Source: Okapia johnstoni
Taxonomy: Eukaryota > Chordata > Mammalia > Artiodactyla > Giraffidae
Direction of reading: 5' to 3'
DNA: 64,000 nt
NCBI GenBank assembly: GCA_024291935.2
Contig: CM044313.1
Coordinates: forward strand, 89,713,001 to 89,777,000
The notes under the pieces: generated by a model
Databases searched by the model: none
What the model was told of the DNA's origin: nothing
What the model saw: only the letters and a program-made list of their open reading frames with translations
Made by a program: the position numbers and the translations under genes
Shown: positions 22,675 through 34,754 of the stretch, one piece after another
Numbering within the stretch: the first letter of the stretch is position 1
How the letters are laid out: the number at the start of each line of letters is the position of its first letter

Positions 22675-22860
22675 CTTTCCTATAGTAGGGAGCTAGGGAA
22701 AAGTGCTGATCTTTGAAGCCTAGAAGCTTGAGATTTAATGTCCACTATAAGGCCAGGACTGTGGACTTTTGATAAGTTTCCATTTCAAGTCGTTTACAAA
22801 TCTGTAGCCATGAAGCATTTGGCAAATTAAATGAAAACACAGACTAAATATAAAATTTTT
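22675..22860 (+). repeat. Possible MIR-like SINE remnant
   Basis: The spaced phrases 'tgctgatctttgaagccta', 'gagatttaatgtcc' and 'ttttgataagtttcc' loosely follow the MIR body. Too diverged to be sure. Confidence 0.3.
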
Positions 22861-23005
22861 TAAAGTACCTTAAAATAAAATTTCAAAATATAAAATTCTG
22901 CTCTTCATTGACTCTGCTTCAAGGGAAAAAAACAGTTGAAGTATTCAGACCATCTCATGTGTTTGAGACGATGATTTACACTATTTACCCAGTCTGCTAA
23001 CCACC

Positions 23006-24169
23006 TTGTTATTGTTCAGTCACTCAGTCATGTCTGACTCTTTGAAACCCCGTGGAGTGTAGCACATCAGGCCTCCCTTGTCCATCACCAACTCCCAGAG
23101 TTTACTCAAACTTATGTACATTAAGTCAGTGATGCCATCCAACCATCTCATCTTCTGTCGTCCCCTTCTCCTTCTGCCCTCAATCTTTCCCAGCAGCAGG
23201 GTCTTTTCTAATGAGTTGGTACTTCACATCAGGAAGCCAAATATTGGAGCTAGTTTCAGCATCAGTCCTTCAAATGAATATTCAGCATTGATTTCCTTTA
23301 GTTTGACTGGTTTGATCTCTTTGCAGTCCAAGGGACTCGCAAGAGTCTTCTCCACCTCACAGTTCAAAATCATCATTTCTTCTGAGTTCAGCCTTCTTTA
23401 TGATCCAACTCTCACATCCATACATGATTACTGGAAAAACCATAGCTTTGACTATATAGACTTTTGTTGGCAAAGTAATGACTCTGCTTTTTAATACACT
23501 GTCAGTATTTGTCAAAGCTTTTTTTTCCAAGGAGCAGGCATCTTTTAATTTCATGGCTGTAGTCACCATCTGCAGTGATTTTGGAGCCCAAGAAAATAAA
23601 CTCTATCACTGTTTCCATTGTTTCCTCATCAATTTTCCATGAAGTGATGGGACTAGATGCCATGATCTTAGTTTTTTGTATGTTGAGTTTTAAGCCAACT
23701 TTTTCACTCTCCTCTTTCACTTCCATCAAGAGGCTCTAGTTCCTCTTCACTTTCTGCCATAAGGGTGGTGTCGTCTGCATATCTAAGGTTATTGATATTT
23801 CTCCTGGCAATCTTGATTCCAGCTTGTGCTTCATCCAGCCCAGAATTTCACATGATATACTCTACATGTAAGTTAAATAAATAGGATGACAATATACAGC
23901 CTCAACGTACTCCTTTCCTGATTTGGTATCAGTCTGTTGTTCCATGTCAGGTTCTAACTGTTGCTTCTAGACCTGAACACAGCTTTCACAGGAGACTGGT
24001 AAGGTGGTCTGGTATCCCCATCTCTTGAAGAATTTTCCACAGTTCGTTGTGATCTACACAATCAAAGGCTTCAGTATAGTCAATGAAACAGAAGTAGATG
24101 TTCTGGAATTCTCTTGCTTTTTCCATAATCCAACAGATGTTGGCAATTTGATCTCTGGTTCCTCACCTT
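23006..24169 (-). mobile_element. BovB LINE, 5'-truncated in the RT domain, 8-bp TSD
   Basis: This 1,164-bp copy runs from the tail ('attgttcagtcactcagtc') to the antisense of the 'GTRDQI' region ('caatttgatctctggttcct'). TAACCACC is duplicated at 22998-23005 and 24170-24177. RT motif C DNA is present ('gtcgtctgcatatctaagg', ~23770), but frames are split: 23357-23569 and 23502-23729 carry the post-RT part and overlap in different frames. It has the internal slips and small deletions of an old dead copy. Confidence 0.93.
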
Positions 24170-24177
24170 TAACCACC

Positions 24178-25321
24178 CAGATAAGGAATTAACACAAAAT
24201 TTATCTGAAATTGGTTATATTCCTGAAATGCCTGGGATAAGTAAATGAAAGGCACTTTGAAAATAGAAGACCAACTTGCTATCTAGGGATGCCCCTGCAA
24301 TAAATCTGTCTTAATCTCTTTTCACAATTCAAATTAACAAATACCAGAGGATAGGGGAAACTATATTTTGGTGACTAAGGGTGTATGATCCAATACAGAA
24401 ATAATCTATAATTAGCCATAATAAAGCAATTTGAAACAGTGACAGTTTTTTTTGGAATTAGTATTTAATGTTCAATTTGACTAGTACAATTAGATGTAGG
24501 TGAAGAGAGTATCAGTGAATTAGAAGATTATAGAAAATGATATACCACACTGTCTAGGAAGATTAAGATGTGGAAAATATTATGAATGTTAAGGATAGAA
24601 TTAGATAGTATACATATGTTTAATAGAGATTTAAGAATGAAAATTTCAAGAAAATGAAAGGTGGTATATATAGAGTAAATGAGTAAAAACATCTTAGAAA
24701 TTTGATTTTAATATGGCCCATGCAAAATGAATTAACGTAAGTGCACATCTGAACATTGTGAGACTGCAGAAGAACAAGAATGCCAAAAGAGCAGCTAGAA
24801 AATAGCAACAACTAATAAATGAAGAATGACAATAAGAATGACAGCAACCTTCTCAACGCAGCAATGAAGGCAAAAGTCAGTGATGTCTGTTTTCAGAATC
24901 TGAGATGCGTTTGTAAAAAAATATTACAATCATAAATAAATATTAAAAATAGTGAACAAATTTTTTAAAGAAAAGTTGTGGGAGAAGTTACAGTTGATGT
25001 TCAGTGAAACAGCCATACAACAGTACACTTCAGAATTTTAAAAAAATGAATTCTGAAAAGAGGACAAATAATTCAAAATACTTTGATGAGCAAAGTTGAT
25101 AAACACACAAGTCAATCTAAACAGTGATGCAAATTAAAACGACAATTAAAATCAAAAGCTAAAGTTTCTAAATCAAAGAAAACTGACAAGCAGCCAAAAG
25201 TGGGCGTAAGTATGGTTTTAAAGTTAATTACCTGAATAGTTTATAAAAAAATCTCTTTAAAGACTTTTCAGAGCTGTTTGCTGCTTAGTTGGAAAGGCTG
25301 CATTGTTTTGATTTTAAGTGT
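24178..25321. other. Unassigned AT-rich DNA
   Basis: Purine-rich on the + strand from ~24780 to 25210 ('aatgaaggcaaaagtcag', 'caagcagccaaaagtggg'). This could be a worn L1 or HAL1 body, but I cannot match it. No coding frame of note. Confidence 0.4.
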
Positions 25322-25425
25322 TTATTTTTTAAATTAATTTTTTATTGGAGTATATTTTATTTACAGTGTTGTGTTAGTTTCTGTTGCACACCAAAGAGAA
25401 TCAGCTGTGCGTTGCTAAATACTAC
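25322..25425 (-). repeat. Ruminant L1 3' end fragment, antisense
   Basis: The T-rich start is followed by 'ttttattggagtatatttta', 'acagtgttgtgttagtttct' and 'gagaatcagctgtgc', the antisense of the ruminant L1 3' terminus. About 100 bp, so a strongly 5'-truncated insertion. Confidence 0.7.
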
Positions 25426-25599
25426 TTTTGGCCCAAGGATCTCCCCATGGGACCAGGTCCTCTGATCTGCTAAAGTACTGCAACTAAAAGTTTATGGAGA
25501 CCAAAAACAGGAGAAATTTGAACTTGACTAGTTCTAAACAGTAATAAATAAAACAAATTCCTTTAATCAAGAAATTTCAAGTTAATTAAGGAATGTGTT

Positions 25600-26188
25600 G
25601 TTATTGTTGATGCTGTGACATTTGTTTTCATCTCATCCTCTGTCATCCCCTTCTCCTCCTGCCTTCAATCTTTCCCAGCATCAGGATATTTTCCAGTGAA
25701 TCAGCTGTTCACATCAGGTGGTCAAAGTATTAGAGCTTCAGCATCAGTCCTTCCAATGAATATTCAGGGTTGATTTTCTGTAGGATCCACTGGTTTAATC
25801 TCCATACTGTCCAAAGTACTCTCAAGAGTCTTCTCTAACACCGCAGTTCAAAAGCATCAATTCTTCAGTGCTCAGCCTTCTTTATGGTCCAACTCGCACG
25901 TCCATACATGACTACTGGAAGTACCATAGCTTTGACTAGACAGACCTTTGTTCACAAAATGATATCTCTGCTTTTTAACATGCCGTCTAGGTTTGTCATA
26001 GCTTTTCTCCCAAGAAGTAAGTGTCTTTTAATTTCATGGCTGCAGTCACCATCTGCATTGATTTTGGAGCCCAAGAAAATAAAGTCTGTCACTGTTTCCA
26101 TTGTTTCCCCATCTATTTGCCATGAAGTGATGGGACTCAATGCCATAATCTTCATTTTTTGTATGTTGGGTTTTAAGCCAATTTTTTA
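25600..26188 (-). mobile_element. BovB LINE fragment with tail deletion
   Basis: Antisense BovB from 'catctcatcctctgtcatcc' to 'gttgggttttaagccaa'. At the 3' side only 'gttgttattgttgatgctg' remains of the tail, so about 100 bases between the terminal repeat and the 'catctcatcc' segment are missing. The frame 25952-26155 keeps 'MKIMALSPITSWQIDGET', again the post-RT region. No clear TSD. Confidence 0.88.
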
Positions 26189-27984
26189 ATCCCATATCAG
26201 TAAAGCAGAAAAGAAAGATACAAGTCAAAATTGAAATTGTGTTTCCAGTACTATTTATAACAGGCAGCCCACAAAGCACAAAGACAGCCTCTCCAAGATT
26301 TGAATCCTTGAATCCCTCTAGCTGAATTAGATACTACTTTCTCAACGATAATCAAACCATTTTCCTGAGAACTCTCTCCTAATGCATTCATGTGACTGAC
26401 AGCGAAACCCACTAAAATATAATTATGAATCAAAAATTAATTAGATTAAAATTTCCTATCAAATAATATTTATATATTTCTATGTAGTTTTCTAATTTGT
26501 ACAATTTTATTAGATTTCCAAGGATAAATCTTTGAGAACAGAAGTTGTGCTTATTAATGTATAAATGTTGTTTGTATTTTGTAAATGTCTATACATTCTA
26601 GCACTTCTAAACATCTATGTGTATGCTAACAAAAATATGTGTTCAAAGTGTTTAATATTCATTAAATTGTGTAGGAATACTTTATAATTAATATATATAT
26701 ATAATTTCCTATAGATGTTTCAATGAGACAGTTGTTTGACATTACAATAACTCAGTTAAAGAGCAGAAGTATTAACATTTTAAAAATATGTTTCATATGT
26801 AAGTTTTCTCATTGTAGTATCTCATCATCCCTAGTCGAAAATAAAAGTTTCAGAACTATTCCTCTCTCTCCTCTTTAGCATATTAGTTTCCAATCCATTA
26901 ACTCTAACAAGTTAACACAAACACATTTATATATTAAAAAAAGTATTGAAAGTGCTATGTAATACCATGATAGAAATTACAGATTGCAGTACATTTACAT
27001 CAGCAACCTCTGAATTAGCCTATTCGTTTTAGAGAAGAACATATTTCATTACTGCATGACTTGTAGTGTTACTGTAATTTTGTTTTTATGACATATATTC
27101 TAAAAGCTTTATCAAATGCTAAGAATTGTTATTACAAATTTATTTCTTCCTGAGAGGGGAAATGCTTAAGCCACTGATTCAGTGAACCCAATATATATAG
27201 ACAGTTTATTTTCATCATCAACATGAAAATTTTAGCTAAAAGGTGAAAATGAAGCATTTATAAAGAATACTGCATATCATTATTTGAGAATTTCCATTAT
27301 TAAAACAAAAATATTTACATAAATATGTGAAGCTACCAACTAATGCAGTAATATAAAATGATTAAATCTTTCGTTGGATTATTTTGTGAATAAAGTTAAG
27401 ATCATTCCCTTAGTTTAGGTCTAGTATCAGGTTTTTTTATCTGTATTTTTCAAAAACATGTTTTACGATACAAAGTGTGCTTGTATATTTGTGCATCTAT
27501 CTGTGATGACATGTGTATATGTATGTGTGTGTGTGTGTGTATATACATAAGTAAAAATTTGGAGTTTAGACAGTCCATCAATAAGTTAGTTTGCTTAAGC
27601 TACTGTAATTTTTGTTCAGTAGCACATATCTGTCAGTGATATTTCCATCAAATTAGTTATCAAATCATAGACATCAGAGAAAATAAGTTGAGATAGGTAG
27701 ATTTAGATCAAAAGTGAAGAGTAGGAAGACTGGACATAGGGGAGTTATCTGAAGAAAACTGGACTAGATTAAGCATTATAAGGTGAAACTAGGATACCCT
27801 GTCAGGTGTTTTTTTTAGGGAGAGGATAAGAATAATATCCATATGTAAGAATAGAAGCAAAATAGGTGAGAGTAGGATTAAAAAAAAAGATCTGTTCTTC
27901 TGTTATAGCTTTGCCTAAATCTTCTTGCATAAGACAAAGTTGGTGCGAGAATGTTCGGTATTCAGCAAGAAATAACACTGACAT
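26189..27984. other. Unassigned AT-rich DNA
   Basis: About 1.8 kb, very A+T rich. Apart from the (TG)n tract at 27516-27548 I recognise nothing. Confidence 0.5.
27516..27548. repeat. (TG)n microsatellite
   Basis: About nine TG units bordered by 'tgtatatgta' and 'tatatacata'. Confidence 0.9.
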
Positions 27985-28165
27985 AACAATGTGCCTAGCA
28001 CTTTATAGGGAGAATGAAATATGTTGTTTATTCTTCAGAAGCAATCCTATGAACCAGGACTGTTAGTATCATATTATACAGGAGAAACAAAGCCTGCATT
28101 TTCTAAAAATCACCCAGATAGTAGGGAACTCAAAATTTCAAACCAGATAGTCTCGTCTAATTAGA
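27985..28165 (-). repeat. MIR SINE, antisense
   Basis: The order 'gtgcctagcactttatag', 'agcaatcctatgaa', 'catattatacaggagaaac' and 'atcacccagatagtag' is the antisense MIR plan (lowest-divergence phrase: the 'acaggagaaac' step). Confidence 0.55.
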
Positions 28166-28636
28166 AATAATACCATAATTCAAGATTGGGAATTAAAAGT
28201 TAAAGAAGACAAAATAGTAACATCCTCTAATATTTCAGGCACAAAGGGGGTTTCCTTGATTATAAGTATGTTGAAAATCTTTTATTTCTATACAGGTGAT
28301 AATTCCTTCTCAAAATTTTCTTCAAAGACTCTCAGAAATCTATTTTTCTTACTCTCATTTCTTGTTCAGCTTCTAGGAGTATATTCTGAGTAAAATATAT
28401 CTAATTTCTTAACTTCACTAGTGCGTACTTTTATTATTAGACCCAGAAGTCAATTATTGAGAACAAAGGTTTCTTGCTTGGTGACAAGTAAATACTTCCT
28501 CCAGGATATCACCTAGTAATAATCTTATGTGTCCCCAAAAGACCTCCCCTGTTTGCTCTGTCTCACACAGAGAAGACCACTCTTTATTCCCTCTTTGCAA
28601 TGAACTGCATAATTAGACATGGGCCAGTTTTTAACA
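28166..28636. other. Unassigned DNA
   Basis: Nothing recognised. There is a short run of moderate GC at 28500-28600 without an open frame or repeat match. Confidence 0.45.
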
Positions 28637-28813
28637 AGTGAAAGTAAAGTCGCTCAGTTGTGTCTGACTCTTTGCATCTCCATGGAATTCTCCAAGCCAG
28701 AGTACTGGAGTGGGTAGCCTCTCCCTTCTCCAGGGGATCTTCCCAACCCAGAGATCAACCTAGGTCTCCAGCACTGCAGGCGGATTCTTTACCAGCTGAG
28801 CCACAAGGGAAGC
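28637..28813 (-). repeat. Bov-tA SINE, antisense
   Basis: It starts with the Bov-A2-like 'gtgaaagtaaagtcgctcag', passes 'ccagagtactggagtgggta' and 'ggggatcttcccaaccc', and ends 'ctgagccacaagggaagc'. No clean TSD found. The 88-residue frame at 28660-28926 is SINE-derived. Confidence 0.9.
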
Positions 28814-29214
28814 TATTTTCCCAAACTTCTTTTTTCTGCCAGATGATATCTCCCACTGATTTTTGCATACATTTAAGACATAGACACAAGGAAATTAAGG
28901 ACAGATTAAAAGCTAACTTAAAATAAACAATAAATAAATAACTACAAGTTAGTATATACACAGAAATCTGTAAATGTGATGAGTTGTCAGGAATAGAAGA
29001 ATATAGTCCCTCAGAATTAAATCCAAATTTCATGTTCATCGGGAAATCAAGATTGCATGTAATTGTTGAAGTGTGCTTGAAAAAATGTACTTGCAGAGAT
29101 GCCATAATAGCCATGTACCTTCAGTCTCTCAATCCATTGACTTTTGAGGTTAAGTTGGCATCTGAGTTGAGGTGAATATAACTGAATGCAGATTTTAAAT
29201 ATAACTGTTTGTAC
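28814..29214. other. Unassigned DNA
   Basis: No repeat or gene recognised. The 119-residue antisense frame (28755-29114) starts outside the SINE, ends inside it, and has no domain I recognise. Confidence 0.45.
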
Positions 29215-29640
29215 TAATTTCCTCCTGTAACAAATTACCATCAGTTTACTGGCTTAAAAAACATACATTTATGATTAACTCTCTGGAGGTCAGTAGTCCT
29301 ACAATCAAGACAGTAGTGTTCTGAAAAGTAGAGTTCTAAACCTTACTTCTGGAGAACTCCTAGAGAATCTATTTCCTTGCATTTTTCAGCTTCTAGAGGC
29401 CACCTGCAACCCTTTGCTTGTGGCCCCTTCTCTCTACATAGCTCATCACTCCCTTCCCTCCAGTCCTCCTAACTTCTCTCTCTGCCTCTCTGGCCTCCCT
29501 TTTATTAAGAACTCTTGTGATTATGGGGAACCTACCAGGGTAATCACCCATCAGAGGATCCTTACCTGAATCACATCTGCAGAGCCCTTCTTGCCATCTT
29601 GAAAGTGACATATTCACTGGTTCCAAGCGTGAGGATGTGA
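29215..29640 (+). repeat. Ancient mammalian interspersed repeat, family not named
   Basis: 'cctcctgtaacaaattacc', 'actggcttaaaaaacataca', 'ctctggaggtcagtagtcc', 'gcttctagaggccacctgc' and 'gaacctaccagggtaatc' appear in the order of a common old eutherian element ('ctgtaacaaattaccacaaa' type). I do not name the family. The 83-residue frame at 29393-29644 is inside it. Confidence 0.5.
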
Positions 29641-29702
29641 GCATATGTGCATGTGTGTGTAGTAGGTGTGGATGATTTAGCTTATCACACCCTTTCTTTT
29701 AA

Positions 29703-29892
29703 GATTTTTTTTTAATGTGGACCATTTGTAAAGCCTTTATTGAATTTTTTTACAATATAGCTTCTGTTTTATGTTTTGGTTCTTTGGCCTTGAGGCATGT
29801 GAGATCTTGGCTTGGTGACCAGGGATTGAACCCTCATGCCTTACACTGACAGGTGAAGTCTTAATCACTGATCCACTGGGGAAGTTCCATTC
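29703..29892 (-). repeat. CHR-type SINE, antisense
   Basis: The T-rich start, 'aaagcctttattgaattttt', 'ttatgttttggttctttggc', 'gaccagggattgaaccctc' and 'actgatccactggggaag' match the antisense of the cetartiodactyl CHR SINE over its whole length. The 79-residue frame at 29737-29976 reads across it. Confidence 0.85.
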
Positions 29893-30157
29893 CATCCTTG
29901 TGTGTTTTGCCACATTTGTATCTCCTAACCTCTGTAAATCTCCATCCCTTTCTGTGAAACTTACATTTAAAATCAAGTATAAAAAAATAGATTAAAAATG
30001 TAGACAATGACTGGTCTTATTGTTCTTGTTATTGTGCAGATTTCTCACACCAAGTCTCCTCACATGTCATAGGTTTTCTTTTAGATGGCCTATTTGACTC
30101 AGGACCCAGGCCCTGGCCCAGTTTAATTTTGGTCAGAATTGATAGGTCCCATGACAC

Positions 30158-30476
30158 CTCTGGTAGCTCAGCTGGTAAAGAATCCACCTGCAATGCAGGA
30201 GACCCAGGTTAGATTCCTGGGTTGGAAAGATCTGCTGCAGAAGGGATAGGATACCCACTTCTGTGTTCTTGGGCTTTCCCTGGTGGCTCAGATGGTCAAG
30301 AATACTCCTGTAATGTGGGAGATCTGGATTCAATCCCTCGGCTGGGAAGATCCTTTGGAGAAGGGTATGGCTACCCATTCCGATATTCTGGTCTGGAGAA
30401 TTCCATGGATAGAGGAGCCCTGGCAGGTTACAGTCCAAGGGTCGCAAAGAGTCAGACGTGATTGAATGACTTTCTT
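30158..30476 (+). repeat. Bov-tA SINE with two tandem tRNA-like units
   Basis: Two tRNA-Glu-like heads at ~30158 ('ctctggtagctcagctgg') and ~30273 ('ctttccctggtggctcag') precede one Bov-A body ending 'cgcaaagagtcagacgtg'. This is the same architecture as at 775-1080 and 46882-47212. The 123-residue antisense frame is its shadow. Confidence 0.9.
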
Positions 30477-32974
30477 CACTTCTTGACTTCAGGACATGAG
30501 GCATGTTAACCTGCGTGCAGAATTATGCTAGCTACTTGATTCTGATGGAGCTATGGACATGGCATACATTCAGAAAGTAGTGGACTCTTCTAATACTCTA
30601 GTTATGATTTGTTAACAAAATTGACCATTTATTTCTTTATCTGTTTGTCCATTTGGTTCTGGGTGGTATGAGCACTGATCAGTGATCAACTTGCAGAAAG
30701 AAGGAGCAATCAGTAGGATAACAAGGATGCATGAATAGGACCTATGGACTGTTTGGTACAGTTGTCATTTTGGAATGCAGGTCATTATAGATGACCAGAT
30801 ATGGGGAGTGTGAGAGATAAATAGCAGTTAGGCCTGAATAGACTGGACATTTTAGTAGATTATTTCCAGTGATATTCTGAAGGTAGCATTTTAATGATGC
30901 ACCATAGGAGGTGTCAAGGCCAGTGACAAAACTTTTGATAGTACTTGTGATAATAAATATAGATGGCTAAAATCAGTCCATTAATAGTAATGGGAAATAA
31001 GTTTTAGGAAGAGTAATAGCAACAGCATGTAATAAGAGCTTTGGAAGGACACAATGCCTTCGAAGGAAGGAAGGATTTCTGCCATTTTTATGCCTCGCTT
31101 TGATAGTCCACAACTAGGGATTGAAAATGAACAAGAAAAGCACTTAAAGGTTGACTGTACATCTTTATTTCAGTTTTATTATGTTTAGCTTCAGCAAACA
31201 TTTTCAAGACTATGTCACAGTCTACCCTCTTTTTAAACAACATTAGAGAAATAGATCAAAGAAATGCATTAGATTGGTTTTGATCAAAACATTACTCCTA
31301 AGATCCTGGTGCCTGACACATCAATGTGAACTTGTGATAAAAGATATAGATTAATAACTAGGTGAAGGATAGTATACAGTGGTGTCAACCTAAAGAGAGG
31401 ATTCTAGCATATCCCTTTAGGATCTAAATTCAGTTCTGTTTATTTCAATAGCTGTAACCAATTCACATTGTAATTTGAAAACTTGAGTGTAACCACCAGA
31501 TTTGTGTATGACAAAAGTCTGAGAGAATTGCTACATAACTTACAGAATAAAGAACTAACAATATTTGAACAACAAAGAGAAAAGGACCAAAACTAATAAG
31601 CATTTTTAAAGTGATAGATGCAAGGTCTTGTTCTCAGTTCCAAAAAGCCAGCCATACAAAGGATAGTATCACTTAGCAATAGCATGTGTAAAAGAGATTG
31701 TGGGTTTTGCTTGACAGGAAGATCAATACCAATCACTAATGTGATGTAGCTCCAGCATAGCTAATGGGATCATATATTTCATGAACAGAACTATAGTAAC
31801 AGAACTGAAGAATTTACAGGCCACTCAGGAATCTTGGTAGTTCTGGGTACCATACTTGGAAGTGCTCGGTGAAATCAGAATAAATTAAGAGAACGACAAC
31901 CAGATAAATGAAAATAATTGCTCCTGAAGGCGTCCTGGGTGCCTGACACTTATAACTGGCTTTCTAAGGCTACTTGAATTGTCTCAGAAAACAAGGAGAA
32001 AAGAAGAATGTGCGATAGGGCATGATGATGGAATATTTACGGATGAGATTAGGAGAAGTTATCTGCTTGTTAACCAGGGGGCCTCTCAGGTCCAGTGACC
32101 CTGATGGTCCAGCATGTGTGTTCTGACTGCATAATGGGCCAGAAGATGCATTTGATCAGCACAGCTTAAATGGATATATCTCTTCGAGTTAACTCAAGTT
32201 CACTAAGCTCACAAAACCAGGTTTCACCCAATTTGGCAGGTCAATAGTTCTTAGGAAAAAAAAAACACACATTTTCTTTTATAACAACAACAAAAACAAA
32301 AACTAAAACTGATAAGGGAACAGCTATTTCTGTTTTCTGGCCAACATACTTTGACACTGTCAACGCGTTAGGCAAGTTGTGATCAGAAGGTAGCTTGATG
32401 CATCTGTTACCTTAATGGATCTAGATTTGGTAAAAAAAACACACATGAAAGACCTGATTCTAGATATCCTCATCTCTAAATAGTGTTTATATGAGTACCA
32501 TCATTTTTATATGATTAAAATAAAATAAATGTCCCCAGTTAACTCTGACATATCATGGATTAGAAGATGCATCCACTGATTAGAAGAATGCATCCATTGA
32601 TTCTAAACCATTTATTTAGAAATGTTATAAGATGAACAAAACAGTATGTTCCAGAATTGGTGAAATATGTTATACACAGTCATGCCAGTCTGAGAAGTGT
32701 TTGGTTATATTACAGGGATTTTGCATGATTCTGTTCTAAGGCGTTAAATATAGATTTCACTCTCTGGCTATATTGTTATTTGACTTGTATGCCTGTTCTT
32801 AAGTGGTAGGTATCCTGTGGTTGTGGTGCACATGGTGCCTAATAGCATTATTCTTTGTATCTTATACCTGAAAAAGCTGACTTGGGTAAAATGTTCTTTA
32901 CCTAGATAATTGGCTTCCAATCTTTTTTTTTTTTTTCTTTCTTTCTTTCTGACACTGTGCCTTCTATTCTTTAT
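30477..32974. other. Unassigned DNA, possibly a worn-out retroelement
   Basis: About 2.5 kb of moderate composition with no ORF over ~60 residues. The texture suggests an old repeat, but I find no motif that would fix it as an endogenous retrovirus or anything else. A T-rich (TTTC)n tract at 32923-32952 lies just before the next SINE. Confidence 0.35.
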
Positions 32975-33179
32975 TATCCCTGGTGGCTCAGACAGTAAAG
33001 AGTCTGCCTGCAGTGCAAGAGACCTGGGTTCAATCCCTGGGTCAGGAAGATCCCCTGGAGGAGGGAATGGCAACCCAAGCCAGTATTCTTGCCTGGAAAA
33101 TTCCATGGACGAAGGAGCCTGGTGGGCTACAGTCCATGGGGTCACAAAGAGCTGGGGACAGGACTGAGCAACTAACACC
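32975..33179 (+). repeat. Bov-tA SINE
   Basis: Single tRNA-like head 'ccctggtggctcagacag', then 'gacctgggttcaatccctgg', 'gccagtattcttgcctgg' and a tail ending 'ctgagcaactaac'. The longest frame nearby (177 residues, 32768-33301, -) runs through the SINE in antisense and is spurious. Confidence 0.93.
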
Positions 33180-34257
33180 TTCAATCCATTGCTCTGTGCG
33201 CTAGCAGGTGAGGAGGGGAGTCTAATGAAGCTTAGACTTATAGTTTCAACAGGTTTCAAGGAGGTTTTAATTGTTATATCGTTGATATATATTGTGTCCA
33301 AATAAAATGTGTGAGGTAACCCTCATTTCTTTAGGTTCCTTGACTAAAATTAATCTAGATATATTGCCCCCATCCCAGAGGACTGAAGGGAAATTAATCT
33401 TGGGTGTAATTAGGGCTCTTCCATCCATAGAGTTGCATAAGAATCGAGAACACTTACCTGATACTGTTTGAAGAGTGGGATCCCTTGCTTGTAGTTCATC
33501 GTGGTTGCCACAGATGTCCTCTCAGGAAAATCTGGTTGATCTTTTAGGCAAATGACTCTTTTCTCATGCTTAGCATGTCATGTTGGGTCTATGATTCGCT
33601 TCTTGCTCATTGCTAAAAATGCTTGTCTTGGGCAGTGGGAAATAGTTTCTGACACTTCACACAATGCTCAATTAATTTACGTGTTCATAGAAGACAAGAG
33701 AAACTATGTTCAGGTAAATTTGCTGTGGCCTTGCAAGCTTCTCTACCCACAACTATCTGACTAATATTTTTAAACTGTGTGTGGGGTGAAGTAGGTCAGA
33801 GAAATACTGCAGAGAAATTATAAATTAGTATCTCTGCAGTGTTTCCTAAAGAGATCTGTCTTCAAATATCTGAAAGATTGCCAGGCAGAAGAGGGATTCA
33901 TTTTATTTCCATATATCTCTAAGGAGTAATAAAAAACTAATGGATAGATTTTCTTTAAATCTCAATTTTTATAATGAGGAACTTTATAATTTAAAATTCT
34001 TAGTGATGGGGCGATCTGACACAGTCATGGTACTAACTTTGGATGTAATGAGAAGACACCTTAAGATCAATTCTATAAAGAGAGTTTAAATATCAGATTC
34101 CTTCATTCAACAGATGCCTACTGTGCATCACTGTTTATTAGCACTGAATTAGTCATGGTAATTATAACACTGAAAAAGATTTGATAAGATGGAAGTTACA
34201 TGGATCACTTTGCTAAGTTATTATTCTAACTTGTAAGTACTCTTTTTTGCTTGCTTT
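33180..34257. other. Unassigned DNA
   Basis: No recognised repeat and no supported gene. The frame at 33552-33764 (70 residues) shows no domain. Confidence 0.45.
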
Positions 34258-34285
34258 GTCTTTAATTGTACGATAATTGTTTTAC

Positions 34286-34687
34286 TAGGCATCCCTGGGT
34301 GGCTCAGATGGTAAAGAATCTGCCTGTAATGCAGGAGACCTGAGTTCAATTCCTGAGTTGGGAAGATCTCCTAGAGGAGGGAAAGGCTGATGATGAAGTG
34401 AAAGTCATTCAATTGTGTTGACTCTTTGTGACTCCTTGGACTATTCAGTCCATGGAATTCTCCAGGCCAGAATCCTGGAGTGGGTAGCCTTTCCCTTCTC
34501 CAGGGGATCTGCCCAATCCAGGGATCGAACTTAGGCCTCCTACATCGCAGGTGAATTGTTCACCAGCTGTGCCACAAGGGACCACTCCAGTATTCTGGCC
34601 TGGAGAATTCCATGGACAGAGGAGCCTGGCAGGCTACAGTCCATGGGGTCACAAAGAGTCGGACATGACTGAACGACTTTCACTTTC
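34286..34687 (+). repeat. Bov-tA SINE in L1, itself interrupted; 11-bp TSD
   Basis: The left half (34286-34388) has the tRNA-like head up to 'ctagaggagggaaaggct'. The right half (34584-34687) resumes at 'cactccagtattctggcctg' and ends in the usual tail. AATTGTTTTAC is duplicated at 34275-34285 and 34688-34698, which shows that both halves are one insertion into the L1. Confidence 0.93.
34389..34583 (-). repeat. Bov-tA SINE, inverted, inside another Bov-tA
   Basis: This starts 'gtgaaagtcattcaattg' and passes 'ccagaatcctggagtgggta', 'gggatctgcccaatccag' and 'accagctgtgccacaagg', an antisense Bov-tA. It splits the host SINE between its 'gggaa(t)ggc' and 'cactccagtatt' segments, so it is the later event. 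Exact TSD bases are hard to separate from host sequence. Confidence 0.9.
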
Positions 34688-34754
34688 AATTGTTTTACAA
34701 TGTTGTGTTGGTTTCTGTCTTACAACAATGTGAATCAGCCATAACTACATTTAT

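Noticed and set aside
32768..33301. 177-codon antisense open frame, one of the longest in the window
   Set aside because: Its middle is an antisense translation of the Bov-tA at 32975-33179 and the rest has no domain. The phrase 'YIND' near its start recalls an RT motif but stands alone.
30477..33780. Possible degraded endogenous retrovirus
   Set aside because: The texture looks like an old repeat, but I found no LTR pair, primer-binding site or reliable gag/pol motif, so I left it unassigned.
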